A stretch of DNA of 64,000 nt. Origin: Bacteroides sp. 51 (GTDB taxonomy: Bacteria > Bacteroidota > Bacteroidia > Bacteroidales > Bacteroidaceae). The position numbers were made by a program, and so were the translations under genes. Below, one piece after another: positions 43,884 through 52,522 of this stretch. The stretch covers positions 108,242-172,241 of the forward strand of contig NZ_QVMI01000005.1 in NCBI RefSeq assembly GCF_010500965.1. Direction: 5' to 3'. The notes under the pieces are model-generated. The model ran no database searches, had not been told where the DNA came from, and saw nothing but the letters and a program-made list of their open reading frames with translations. Each line of letters begins with the position of its first letter. The first letter of the stretch is position 1.

Positions 43884-45539
43884 ATGAAACGCCATATTGT
43901 TAACTTTATTATTTTTACATCCATTTCCGTTTCCCTTTGCGCAAAGTCGCCATCCGATTCCCTGCTCATGGCTTTAGACAAAGCAATAGCCGAGAGCGGA
44001 AGGTATGAAAAACAGAAGACCGACCGGATACAACTGATTAAAGATGAACTGAACAATCCCCGCATCTCCGAGGCCGACAGATACCGCGTGCATAGCCGCC
44101 TGTTTCAGGAATACGAATCTTACAACTGCGACTCTGCCCGTTACTACGTCGACCGTAATCTGGATATTGCCCAACGTACCGGCAATCCGGATTGGATGAA
44201 TGAGTCGCTGATCCGGAAAGCAAACATCCTGGCCTTTACCGGCCTGTATAGTGAAGCCATTGACCTGTTGCGGAAAGTCGACCAGCAGCGGTTGCACGAT
44301 GATAAGCTGGCAGAATATTACACCTCATTGCAAAACATATACCTTTACCGCGCCGAGTATGTGTCGGGTGATGAATATATGTACGTCTACCTGGACTCAA
44401 TGAACGTTTACCGCGATCTGACTTTGCACTATCTGCCCGAAAGTTCCTACGAATACACCATCGTGATGGTTCCCCGCCTTATAGACCAACAACGGTTGGA
44501 AGATGCCGAGCGCATGCTGTTGACTTACCTCGGGAATCGTCAATCGGGCACAAGAGATTATTCGGTCCTGACCTCCATCCTGGCTTTCGTTTATGAGTGC
44601 AGCGGCGATCCGCAGCAACGTAAAATCTACCTCCTGAAGAGTGCCATATCCGACATACAGGCGGTGGTAAAAGAGAATAACTCCCTGCGCGCACTGGCCG
44701 AACTCTTGTACGAAGAAGGGCATATTGCCCGTGCCGACCATTACATGAAAATAAGCATGGAAGATGCCAACTTCTTCAATGCCCGTTTGCGCAATATTCA
44801 GGCATCGAAAATGCTCCCCATCATCGACAGTGCATATCAGAAGCAAAAGGAAGCACAACGCAAGGAATTGCAGGTTCTTCTTTTAATCATCAGCATCCTG
44901 TCCGTGTTCCTTCTCGTGGCGGTGGTCTATGTCATTCTCCAGATACGCAAAGTGGCTCGTGCACGTCGCCGGGTGATCGAAGTGAATAAAGAACTGAAAC
45001 ATCTTAACCACGAACTAACCGAAGCCAATAACCAGCAACGCTTAACCAATCATACCCTGACCGAGGCGAACCATATTAAAGAAGAATATATCGGCCGTTT
45101 CCTTGGGCTTTGCTCTGCCTACATTGATAAGCTGGAAGCCTACCGCCGGATGCTGAACAAGAAAGCGGCCTCGGGCAAAGTGGAAGAACTCTATAAGACG
45201 CTTAAATCCAATCAGTTTATCGAAGATGAACTCAAAGAATTTTATGAAAACTTCGATAGTTCCTTCCTGAGCATCTTCCCCGATTTTGTCGACCGTTTCA
45301 ATACACTGCTTCCGGCGACAGAACGAATCGTGCCCAAGCAAGACGAACACCTCACTACCGAACTTCGTATCTTTGCACTCATCCGGTTGGGTATTAATGA
45401 TAGCCAAAAGATCGCCGGCTTCCTGCGTTACTCTATTACCACGATTTATACTTACCGTTCCAAATTGCGTAATAAATCACTTTATAAAGAAACGTTCGAG
45501 GAGGAAGTGATGAAGATCGGCTCTTTCGGAGCTGATTAA
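43884..45539 (+). CDS. susR: SusR-type membrane regulator of the starch locus
   Basis: 551 residues, close to the 549 of Bacteroides SusR. Signal peptide (1-20), TPR-like periplasmic sensor region (about 25-320), one membrane helix (about 331-353, LLLIISILSVFLLVAVVYVI), then a coiled coil rich in Asn, Glu and Leu (about 355-400). A C-terminal cytoplasmic DNA-binding domain follows (about 470-545; LRIFALIRLGINDSQKIAGF, then RYSITTIYTYRSKLRNKS). The fold is of the DUF6377 type. Expected to bind maltose or larger maltooligosaccharide and activate the sus operon downstream. Here it is codirectional with the operon, with a toxin-antitoxin pair in between. Confidence 0.9.
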   Translation: MKRHIVNFIIFTSISVSLCAKSPSDSLLMALDKAIAESGRYEKQKTDRIQLIKDELNNPRISEADRYRVHSRLFQEYESYNCDSARYYVDRNLDIAQRTGNPDWMNESLIRKANILAFTGLYSEAIDLLRKVDQQRLHDDKLAEYYTSLQNIYLYRAEYVSGDEYMYVYLDSMNVYRDLTLHYLPESSYEYTIVMVPRLIDQQRLEDAERMLLTYLGNRQSGTRDYSVLTSILAFVYECSGDPQQRKIYLLKSAISDIQAVVKENNSLRALAELLYEEGHIARADHYMKISMEDANFFNARLRNIQASKMLPIIDSAYQKQKEAQRKELQVLLLIISILSVFLLVAVVYVILQIRKVARARRRVIEVNKELKHLNHELTEANNQQRLTNHTLTEANHIKEEYIGRFLGLCSAYIDKLEAYRRMLNKKAASGKVEELYKTLKSNQFIEDELKEFYENFDSSFLSIFPDFVDRFNTLLPATERIVPKQDEHLTTELRIFALIRLGINDSQKIAGFLRYSITTIYTYRSKLRNKSLYKETFEEEVMKIGSFGAD

Positions 45540-45684
45540 ATCAGCTCTCTGCACTGAAACAAAACTGTTTCCGGATCAGTAACAACCGGTCCTATTCTTC
45601 AAGAAATGAGGCGAATAATTGTAAATTGAAAACAGAAATATTAGATGTAAAATGTGTATCTTCGCATAAACTAACATACAAACC

Positions 45685-45936
45685 ATGAATAAAGCCGAAT
45701 TAGAAGCCCTCCGCCACAAACTGATTCGTAACATCAACGAAATCGAAGATGAAGAAGTACTCCAGAACATCGGGGAATATCTTGCCTCAGTGAAATGCCC
45801 CACCACTGCCGACTATCCGTTTGCTCCTTCCAAGGAAGAGTTGCACAGTATTATTGAACAGGTTCTGGAAGATGACCGGAATGGACGTTTCTATACCAGC
45901 GAGGAAGTTTTTGGTAAACTAGGGATACTCAGATGA
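45685..45936 (+). CDS. Antitoxin-like protein of a type II toxin-antitoxin pair
   Basis: 83 residues, acidic. Begins NKAELEALRHKLIRNINEIE, and has an extended C-terminal part (PSKEELHSIIEQVLEDDRNG). Its stop overlaps the toxin start as ATGA, as is usual for these pairs. A weak -7 box TATCTTCG lies at 45657-45664. The exact antitoxin family is not recognised. Confidence 0.75.
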   Translation: MNKAELEALRHKLIRNINEIEDEEVLQNIGEYLASVKCPTTADYPFAPSKEELHSIIEQVLEDDRNGRFYTSEEVFGKLGILR

Positions 45937-46295
45937 TATTACGTTGGTCACCTCGTGCCGAGATGGATTTGACTAGAATCCATACCTGGTATGCACAACA
46001 AGCAGGTCTAAAAACAGCCGATCGTATTCTTTACGATATTTGGAGTTCTGCAGAACTTCTCCGTACCCATCCCAACCTCGGATACCTCGAGCCCCTTTTG
46101 GAATCCTTTCCCCAGAGTTTCCGAACTTGCATAGATGCTCCCAACTATAAAATCATCTACTGGGTCGAAGATGACATTGTAAAAGTAGCCACCGTTTTCG
46201 ACTGCCGCCAGCGGCCGGAACATCTGGTACATATCTTTAGTACCGGTAGCGATTGGGTATGCGAACCACAGGTAGAATATAAAAAGATCCGGTAA
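45933..46295 (+). CDS. RelE/ParE-family toxin
   Basis: 120 residues starting MILRWSPRAEMDLTRIHTWY, with the compact RelE/ParE fold (NYKIIYWVEDDIVKVATVFD, then CRQRPEHL). The conserved Arg and Tyr near the C-terminus suit ribosome-dependent RNase or gyrase inhibition. Which of the two cannot be told. Overlaps the antitoxin gene by 4 bases. A hairpin overlaps its stop codon. Confidence 0.85.
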   Translation: MILRWSPRAEMDLTRIHTWYAQQAGLKTADRILYDIWSSAELLRTHPNLGYLEPLLESFPQSFRTCIDAPNYKIIYWVEDDIVKVATVFDCRQRPEHLVHIFSTGSDWVCEPQVEYKKIR

Positions 46296-46320
46296 TCCCC
46301 TCCAATTAACCGGATTTCTT
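46287..46320 (+). terminator. Hairpin overlapping the toxin stop codon
   Basis: ATCCGGT (46287-46293) pairs with ACCGGAT (46309-46315), followed by TTCTTTCT. It would separate the toxin-antitoxin transcript from susC. Confidence 0.5.
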
Positions 46321-46517
46321 TCTATCCCCATCTCTATCCCATTTAGATTTTTGCCCTTCCTTTAACCTGTCATTCCTTTGATATTCAGCAATATACCTCT
46401 TTGCTGCATTTAGATTTCTTTTAGTCGCCACCCTTCCCCTTGCTTTTTTCCCGGATATTTGTATCGCTGCCTGATGAGTAGCGCAGCACATATTCATTGA
46501 ACTAAAATCTAATAATT

Positions 46518-49500
46518 ATGGAAGTCGCAAAAAGAAAAAGAACATTTCTCAGGCCATTCTTTCTTTTGATGGTAGGGTTATTCTTTTCGGTAAGTGTATG
46601 GGCACAGCAAACCACTGTGCGCGGTACGGTAAAAGATGCCACCGGAGAGCCGGTTATCGGTGCCAATGTTTTGGTAAAAGGAACCTCTGTCGGTTCAATT
46701 ACAGACTATAACGGAAATTACCAGATCACCGGAGTAGACCCCCAGAAAGACATACTTGAATTCTCCTTTATCGGGTATAAAGCCATAGAAGTTGCCTGCA
46801 ACGGTAAAACCCAAATCAATGTAACCTTATTAGAAGATACCGAACTGCTCGACGAAGTCGTTGTAATCGGTTACGGACAAGTACGTAAAAGCGATGCCAC
46901 CGGTTCACTCAGCTCGGTAAAAGCCGATCCATCCGTTCGTGGACTTGCTCCTAACGCACAAGATATGCTTGTAGGTAAGATTGCCGGCGTACAGGTTACC
47001 AATGGCGGCGGTTCCCCATCATCCGGTGCAACCATTCGTATTCGTGGTGGTTCCTCTCTTTCCGCAAGTAACGACCCACTTATCATTGTTGATGGCGTGC
47101 CTCTGGATAATCAAGGTATTGGTGGTGTCGGCAATATGCTGAGCGCCATTAACCCTACCGATATTGAATCATTTACCGTACTGAAAGATGCCTCGGCCAC
47201 GGCCATTTATGGTTCCCGTGCATCTAACGGGGTAATTATGATCACTACCCGTAAAGGTAGTAGCGGCAAGCCCCGCATCACTTATGATGGCAATGTATCT
47301 GTAGGTGTGCGTGTCAATGAAGTCGATGTACTGAGCGGCGACGAATTCCGCGCCTTTGTACAGGAAACATTTACCGGCGCTACCAACTACGATGAAGTAA
47401 TGGGTAAGCTGGGAACCGCCAATACCGATTGGCAAGACGAGATATTCCGTACCGCCGTCAGCACCGAACATAACCTGAGCGTTTACGGCTCAATCAAAGA
47501 TGCACTACCTTACCGTGTATCTGCCGGATATACCAATCTTAATGGTATCCTGAAAACGTCCAATATGGAACGCTATACGGCCAGCATTATGCTGACTCCT
47601 TCATTATTTCAGGATCACCTGAAGCTGAACCTCAACGGTAAAGGTATGTATATCAAGAACCGTTTTGCTAATCAGGGATCTATCGGAGCGGCGGTTGCTA
47701 TGGACCCCACCAAGCCGGTGTACGATACGGACAGTCCTTATGGTGGTTTCTATACCTGGACAGGTACCGACGGCAATATACTCGGTGTGGCTACCAAGAA
47801 CCCCGTATCCATGCTTGAACTCTCAAACGATGAATCGGAAGTATATAACTTTATTGGTAGCGCTCAGTTTGACTACAAAGTACACTTCCTACCCGAATTA
47901 CGTTTGAACCTGAATTTAGGTTTAGACTATTCGAGCAGCGAAGGTGGTAAGTACATTCCCGAATTTGCGCCTACCGACTTCCTGAATGGTGGATACGATG
48001 GTAACTGGGAACAGACCCGCCGCAACAGTCTGCTTGACTTTTATGCGCAATACGCAAAAGACCTCAACTTTCTCAGTAGCCGTTTTGACGTTATGGGTGG
48101 ATATTCCTGGCAACACTACTGGCGTAAAGGAAACAACCACGATTACCGCATCTCCAAGTTCGACGAAGAGGGCAATCCTGAGGTTGTAAGCATCAATAGC
48201 TACGAAACAGAGAACTACCTCGTTTCCTTCTTCGGTCGCTTGAATTATACCATTAAAGATAAATACCTATTCACTTTCACCTTGCGTAATGACGGTTCTT
48301 CGCGTTTCCATGAAGATAACCGTTGGGGATTATTCCCATCGGCAGCTCTTGCCTGGAGGGTAATCAATGAAGATTTCCTGAAAGACTCTAAAGTCGTAAG
48401 CGATTTGAAACTTCGTTTGGGCTGGGGTGTTACCGGACAACAAGACATCAATCAGGGAGACTACCCTTATCTGGGCCGTTACCAATATGCCGTTGGAAAT
48501 CAGACCAATTATATAAGTGGCTATAACAATGGTACACCCAACTGGATATCAGTGATGCGCCCTACCTCTTTCAACCCCGACCTGAAATGGGAATCTACCA
48601 CCACTTATAATATTGGTATTGACTACGGCTTCTGGAATAACAGAATCAGTGGGGCACTCGATGTATATTATCGCAAGACTAAAGACCTGATCAACGCCGA
48701 AACTAAAGTGGCTGCAGGAACAAACTTTGGCGAATATGTAGTAGCCAATATCGGTTCATTAAAGAATATCGGAACAGAATTCTCAGTCAATGTTATTGCT
48801 ATAGACCAGAAAGACTGGAAGTGGGAAATCGGTGGAAACTTTGCTTATAACAAGAATGAGATTATAGAACTGAGCTACGGCGACAATAAAAATGCACTCC
48901 GCCGCTACGGAAATACCGGTGGTGATGGTGGCTTCCAACTCATGGCCCACTCCGTAGGCAATCCGGCAGGCATGTACTATGTATATGAACAGATTTACGA
49001 TACAGACGGCAAGCCCATCGAGGGACTCTATAAAGACCGTAACAACGACGGGCAGATCAATGAAAACGACCTTTATCTGCATCATAAACCAACCCCCGAC
49101 TGGACATTCGGCTTGAACACCAAGTTAACCTGGAAAGCATGGGACCTTTCTGTGGCTGGTCACGGAAGCATCGGCAATTACAACTACAACGCCATTGCAG
49201 CCAACAATGCTGAGGTTGGTGCACCCCGCGTATATGCGAATGAGTTCCTGTCTAACCGCGTAAAAACAGCCTTTGATACCAACTTCCAGACAAAGAAAGT
49301 ATTGTCCGATTACTACGTGCAGGATGCTTCGTTCTTCCGCATAGACAATATCACACTGGGATGGTCATTCAAAAAGATATTCAAAGCGCCTTTGAGTGGA
49401 CGTGTATATGGTTCCGTTCAGAACCCTGTAGTTTTTACTAAATATGACGGACTTGATCCGGAAGTTTCGGGCGGTGTAGATAATGACTTCTACCCCAGAC

Positions 49501-49538
49501 CGTTGACTATGATCTTTGGAGTAAACATTAATTTTTAA
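46518..49538 (+). CDS. susC: SusC outer-membrane maltooligosaccharide transporter
   Basis: 1006 residues. Signal peptide with a charged start (EVAKRKRTFLRPFFLLMVGL, ends VWAQ), carboxypeptidase-regulatory-like domain (about 33-115), TonB-box region DEVVVIGYGQVRKSD, plug (LIIVDGVPLDNQGIGGVGNM), and barrel ending FGVNINF. Located between SusR and SusD/SusE/GH13/GH97 genes, so starch is the clear substrate by context. A 220-base leader separates it from the toxin gene. Confidence 0.95.
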   Translation: MEVAKRKRTFLRPFFLLMVGLFFSVSVWAQQTTVRGTVKDATGEPVIGANVLVKGTSVGSITDYNGNYQITGVDPQKDILEFSFIGYKAIEVACNGKTQINVTLLEDTELLDEVVVIGYGQVRKSDATGSLSSVKADPSVRGLAPNAQDMLVGKIAGVQVTNGGGSPSSGATIRIRGGSSLSASNDPLIIVDGVPLDNQGIGGVGNMLSAINPTDIESFTVLKDASATAIYGSRASNGVIMITTRKGSSGKPRITYDGNVSVGVRVNEVDVLSGDEFRAFVQETFTGATNYDEVMGKLGTANTDWQDEIFRTAVSTEHNLSVYGSIKDALPYRVSAGYTNLNGILKTSNMERYTASIMLTPSLFQDHLKLNLNGKGMYIKNRFANQGSIGAAVAMDPTKPVYDTDSPYGGFYTWTGTDGNILGVATKNPVSMLELSNDESEVYNFIGSAQFDYKVHFLPELRLNLNLGLDYSSSEGGKYIPEFAPTDFLNGGYDGNWEQTRRNSLLDFYAQYAKDLNFLSSRFDVMGGYSWQHYWRKGNNHDYRISKFDEEGNPEVVSINSYETENYLVSFFGRLNYTIKDKYLFTFTLRNDGSSRFHEDNRWGLFPSAALAWRVINEDFLKDSKVVSDLKLRLGWGVTGQQDINQGDYPYLGRYQYAVGNQTNYISGYNNGTPNWISVMRPTSFNPDLKWESTTTYNIGIDYGFWNNRISGALDVYYRKTKDLINAETKVAAGTNFGEYVVANIGSLKNIGTEFSVNVIAIDQKDWKWEIGGNFAYNKNEIIELSYGDNKNALRRYGNTGGDGGFQLMAHSVGNPAGMYYVYEQIYDTDGKPIEGLYKDRNNDGQINENDLYLHHKPTPDWTFGLNTKLTWKAWDLSVAGHGSIGNYNYNAIAANNAEVGAPRVYANEFLSNRVKTAFDTNFQTKKVLSDYYVQDASFFRIDNITLGWSFKKIFKAPLSGRVYGSVQNPVVFTKYDGLDPEVSGGVDNDFYPRPLTMIFGVNINF

Positions 49539-49600
49539 TCAGTAGCTAGAAGTAAGTAGCTAGTAGTCAGAATACGCTGCCGTATAGTAACTCAAAAGCT

Positions 49601-49630
49601 ATAAACTATAAACTCATAAACTATAAACTC
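49601..49630 (+). repeat. Tandem 15-bp repeat before susD
   Basis: ATAAACTATAAACTC occurs twice end to end, directly upstream of the susD start at 49633. It extends the susC-susD gap to 94 bases, longer than in the other SusC/SusD pairs here, and may be an expanded simple repeat. Confidence 0.7.
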
Positions 49631-49632
49631 AA

Positions 49633-51204
49633 ATGAAGATATATAAAACAATCTTGGCCGTAGTGTGCGGCTCTATGTTAGGCCTGACTTCTTGCGTCGG
49701 CGACCTCGACACCAAACCTCTGGGCGAAAACGAACTTCTGCCCGAAAAAGCATGGGCTAGTGAAGATAGTTACGAGCGATTCCTGGCTAAACTATACGCC
49801 GGATTCTCATTGTCGGGCAATGAAGCCCCGTCGGGCATGTATGACATTGTGGGTGATGACCAGGGCGAAGCAACCTTTATCCGCTCCTACTGGAATCTGC
49901 AACAGCTTCCTACCGATGAGGCCCTTATTGCCTGGAGCGACGACGGACTGGACGGATTGCAGTTCAATCAATGGACTTCCAGCAACCGCTTCTGCGAGCT
50001 GACTTATAATCGTATATTGCTTAACGTGGCTTATTGTAATGAATACCTCCGCCAAACCACGCCCGAGTTGCTTGACTCGCGTGGTGTAAGCGATGCCATG
50101 AGAACGCAAGTTGCCACATTCCGTTACGAAGCCCGTGCCTTGCGTGCCATGAATTACTATATATTGATAGATTTATACGGAAATGTACCCTTTATAAATG
50201 AAGAAGACGGTGTTGGTTCCTTCCTGCCCGAACAAAAAGACCGTGCATTCTTCTTCAACTGGATAGAAACCGAATTGAAAGAGTGCGAAGGTAAACTGCC
50301 GCAAAAAGGTATGCAAACCTACGGCAAGATCAATGATCCTACGATATGGATGATTCTGGCTAAAATGTACCTGAATGCAGAGGTATATATCGGAGCAAAC
50401 CACTATACCGACTGTCTGACTTACCTGAACAAGGTATTAGGCGCCGGATACAGCATTGATCCGGTTTATAAGAACATGTTCGGTGCAGACAATCACTTGT
50501 CGCCGGAAATCATTTATCCTATTGTATTTGATGGTAAATACGCTACCTCTTACGGAGGCACTACCTACATCATGGCAGCCGCCTATGGTTCGGATATGAA
50601 TCCCGGCGATAACTTCGGATTGGCACAATCATGGTCGGGTGTCCGTGCATTGGAGACGCTTACTTATCAATTTACAAGCGGTGATGAGCGTGCTTTATTC
50701 TGGAAAGACAAACGTACACAGGCGAACACGCAATGGAGCGATTATAACTCCGGCTGGGCTGTTATTAAGTACACTAACCTGAAGAGCGATGGCACTCCGG
50801 GTTCCGACAATGTATTCCCCGACACGGACTTCCCGTTCTTCCGTCTGGCCGATGCCTATCTGATGTATGCCGAGGCCGTACTGAGAGGTGGACAGGGAGG
50901 AACCAAAATGCAGGCGTTGACATACGTCAATGAATTGCGTGGCCGTGCCGGTGTATCTAATATCAGTGACAATCAGCTGACGTTGGACTTCCTTCTGGAT
51001 GAACGTAGCCGTGAACTGTATTGGGAAGCACACCGCCGTACCGACCTTATCCGCTTCAACAGGTTTACCAGCAACTATTCGTGGGCATGGAAAAACGGAG
51101 TGTATGGTGGTACAGCAACACTCGACTCTAAGTACAACCTCTTCCCTATACCGGCGGCAGAGTTGGTGGCTAACCCGAATGTGAAACAAAACCCTGGATT
51201 CTAA
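49633..51204 (+). CDS. susD: SusD starch-binding lipoprotein
   Basis: 523 residues; lipobox LGLTSC (Cys21). SusD motifs: YEARALRAMNYYILIDLYGN, FFRLADAYLMYAEAVLRGGQ, LDERSRELYWEAHRRTDLIR, ending NVKQNPGF. The partner of SusC in binding amylose helices. Length is slightly below the 551 of B. thetaiotaomicron SusD. A GC-rich repeat starts 2 bases after its stop. Confidence 0.95.
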   Translation: MKIYKTILAVVCGSMLGLTSCVGDLDTKPLGENELLPEKAWASEDSYERFLAKLYAGFSLSGNEAPSGMYDIVGDDQGEATFIRSYWNLQQLPTDEALIAWSDDGLDGLQFNQWTSSNRFCELTYNRILLNVAYCNEYLRQTTPELLDSRGVSDAMRTQVATFRYEARALRAMNYYILIDLYGNVPFINEEDGVGSFLPEQKDRAFFFNWIETELKECEGKLPQKGMQTYGKINDPTIWMILAKMYLNAEVYIGANHYTDCLTYLNKVLGAGYSIDPVYKNMFGADNHLSPEIIYPIVFDGKYATSYGGTTYIMAAAYGSDMNPGDNFGLAQSWSGVRALETLTYQFTSGDERALFWKDKRTQANTQWSDYNSGWAVIKYTNLKSDGTPGSDNVFPDTDFPFFRLADAYLMYAEAVLRGGQGGTKMQALTYVNELRGRAGVSNISDNQLTLDFLLDERSRELYWEAHRRTDLIRFNRFTSNYSWAWKNGVYGGTATLDSKYNLFPIPAAELVANPNVKQNPGF

Positions 51205-51205
51205 G

Positions 51206-51241
51206 GCCTCACCCCGACCCTCTCCAAAGGAGAGGGGGAAA
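51206..51241 (+). repeat. GC-rich repeat, left copy
   Basis: 36 bases beginning GCCTCACCCC and containing CCCTCTCCAAAGGAGAGGG, itself a hairpin. It matches 51369-51404 in inverted orientation (34 of 36). It may also act as a stem downstream of susD. Confidence 0.85.
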
Positions 51242-51304
51242 GGAGGGATCGCTTCAGTATAATATAAATCCAACCATATTCAGAACAAATAAAATATATA
51301 GATT

Positions 51305-52522
51305 ATGAAAACACGAATTAATAATATAAGAAACACCATGCATAAACTAGTGCCGCAAGGTGTAACTTTTTCCCCCTCTCCTTTGGAGAGGGCTGGGGTG
51401 AGGCTCTTGTTACTATGCATACTTTTTCTCTCTTCGTGCGAGGACAATGACACTACCCCTGTAATGACAGGCATCAGTGCCAGCACATTGAATTCCATTC
51501 CTATTCAAAGTACCGTACTTATTGAACCCGGAAAAGGGGAGGCGCCGTTGCTGTGTACCTTTACGTGGTCGGCTACACAATTCTTTCTTGATGGTTCCGA
51601 TGTGTACACCTCGGCAGGGAAGGTAGACTATACCCTCGAAATAGCAAAAGCCGGTGACGAATTTGCGGGTGCACAAATACTTGCCTCAACCGCTAACCTG
51701 CGTGCCGATATCATGGTGGCCGATATCAATGATCTTCTAATCAATAAACTTATGGCCGAACCGGGCGAAGTTTTTGATGCCGAGTTCCGTATCGCCGCCA
51801 CTTATGGCGAGGGGCTACCTAAAGTAGAGTATTCTACGAACTCCCTGAAAATGTCGATCACTCCCTATAAACCGACAACCGGCATACCTTCTGTATATCT
51901 GGTGGGTGATATGAATGGATGGAGCAATACCAATACAGACTTTAGAATGTTCCGTAGCGACAGCGATGATGAGAACAAGGTTTATACCTATACCGGACGT
52001 CTGGCGGGTTACTTTAAAGCATGTCCCGAAGAGTCTTTAGGCTCTTACAAGATGTATTGCAGCAATCCGGGTGGCGTACTGACCTATGAAGACCGCGGCG
52101 ATGGCTCTTTCTTTGCCGAAGATGGTTACTACACCTTCACGATTGATGTAGATGCTATGACGTGGACGCTCGAATCTTATGATATGACGGGAATCGACCC
52201 TTGGCCCGATCTGTATCTGGTAGGCGCTTATAGCGGATGGGGCAGTATAGATGCCGGTAAAATGACTGCTTTGGCATATGATCCTCACATCTGGACGTTG
52301 AGCATTACGCTGGATACGGTAGAGTACGGTGTGAAGTTCCGTGTAGGCGATAACTGGGATAACCGTTGGTGCCCCGCCGTTCCAAACGCTGTGCCTTATG
52401 GCGTGGCCGACTTTAACCCGACGGGACATGACAACAATATCGACCTGGGCACGAATGCCGGCGATTATAACGTAATATTCAACGACCTGACCGGTCAATA
52501 TATCATAGAACTACAAGAATGA
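51305..52522 (+). CDS. susE: SusE-like starch-binding lipoprotein
   Basis: 405 residues from ATG 51305. N-terminal SusE domain (about 60-190; LCTFTWSATQFFLDGSD) and two C-terminal starch-binding modules (about 195-300 and 305-405) with VYLVGDMNGWSN and LYLVGAYSGWGS signatures. The lipobox is LFLSSC (Cys45) followed by EDND. The 44-residue leader is long because a repeat encodes residues 22-34 (FSPSPLERAGVRL). A GTG at 51398 would give the compact signal peptide MRLLLLCILFLSSC and is a real alternative start. The stop overlaps the amylase start. No separate SusF gene exists. Confidence 0.88.
   Translation: MKTRINNIRNTMHKLVPQGVTFSPSPLERAGVRLLLLCILFLSSCEDNDTTPVMTGISASTLNSIPIQSTVLIEPGKGEAPLLCTFTWSATQFFLDGSDVYTSAGKVDYTLEIAKAGDEFAGAQILASTANLRADIMVADINDLLINKLMAEPGEVFDAEFRIAATYGEGLPKVEYSTNSLKMSITPYKPTTGIPSVYLVGDMNGWSNTNTDFRMFRSDSDDENKVYTYTGRLAGYFKACPEESLGSYKMYCSNPGGVLTYEDRGDGSFFAEDGYYTFTIDVDAMTWTLESYDMTGIDPWPDLYLVGAYSGWGSIDAGKMTALAYDPHIWTLSITLDTVEYGVKFRVGDNWDNRWCPAVPNAVPYGVADFNPTGHDNNIDLGTNAGDYNVIFNDLTGQYIIELQE
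51369..51404 (-). repeat. GC-rich repeat, right copy, inside the susE signal-peptide region
   Basis: Inverted copy of 51206-51241 (two adjacent differences). It lies in frame within the 5' end of the SusE-like gene and supplies codons 22-34. The central hairpin is CCCTCTCC-TTT-GGAGAGGG. Confidence 0.85.

Noticed and set aside
45529-45547. Palindrome over the susR stop codon as a terminator
   Set aside because: The 9-bp stem has almost no loop and no T-run after it.
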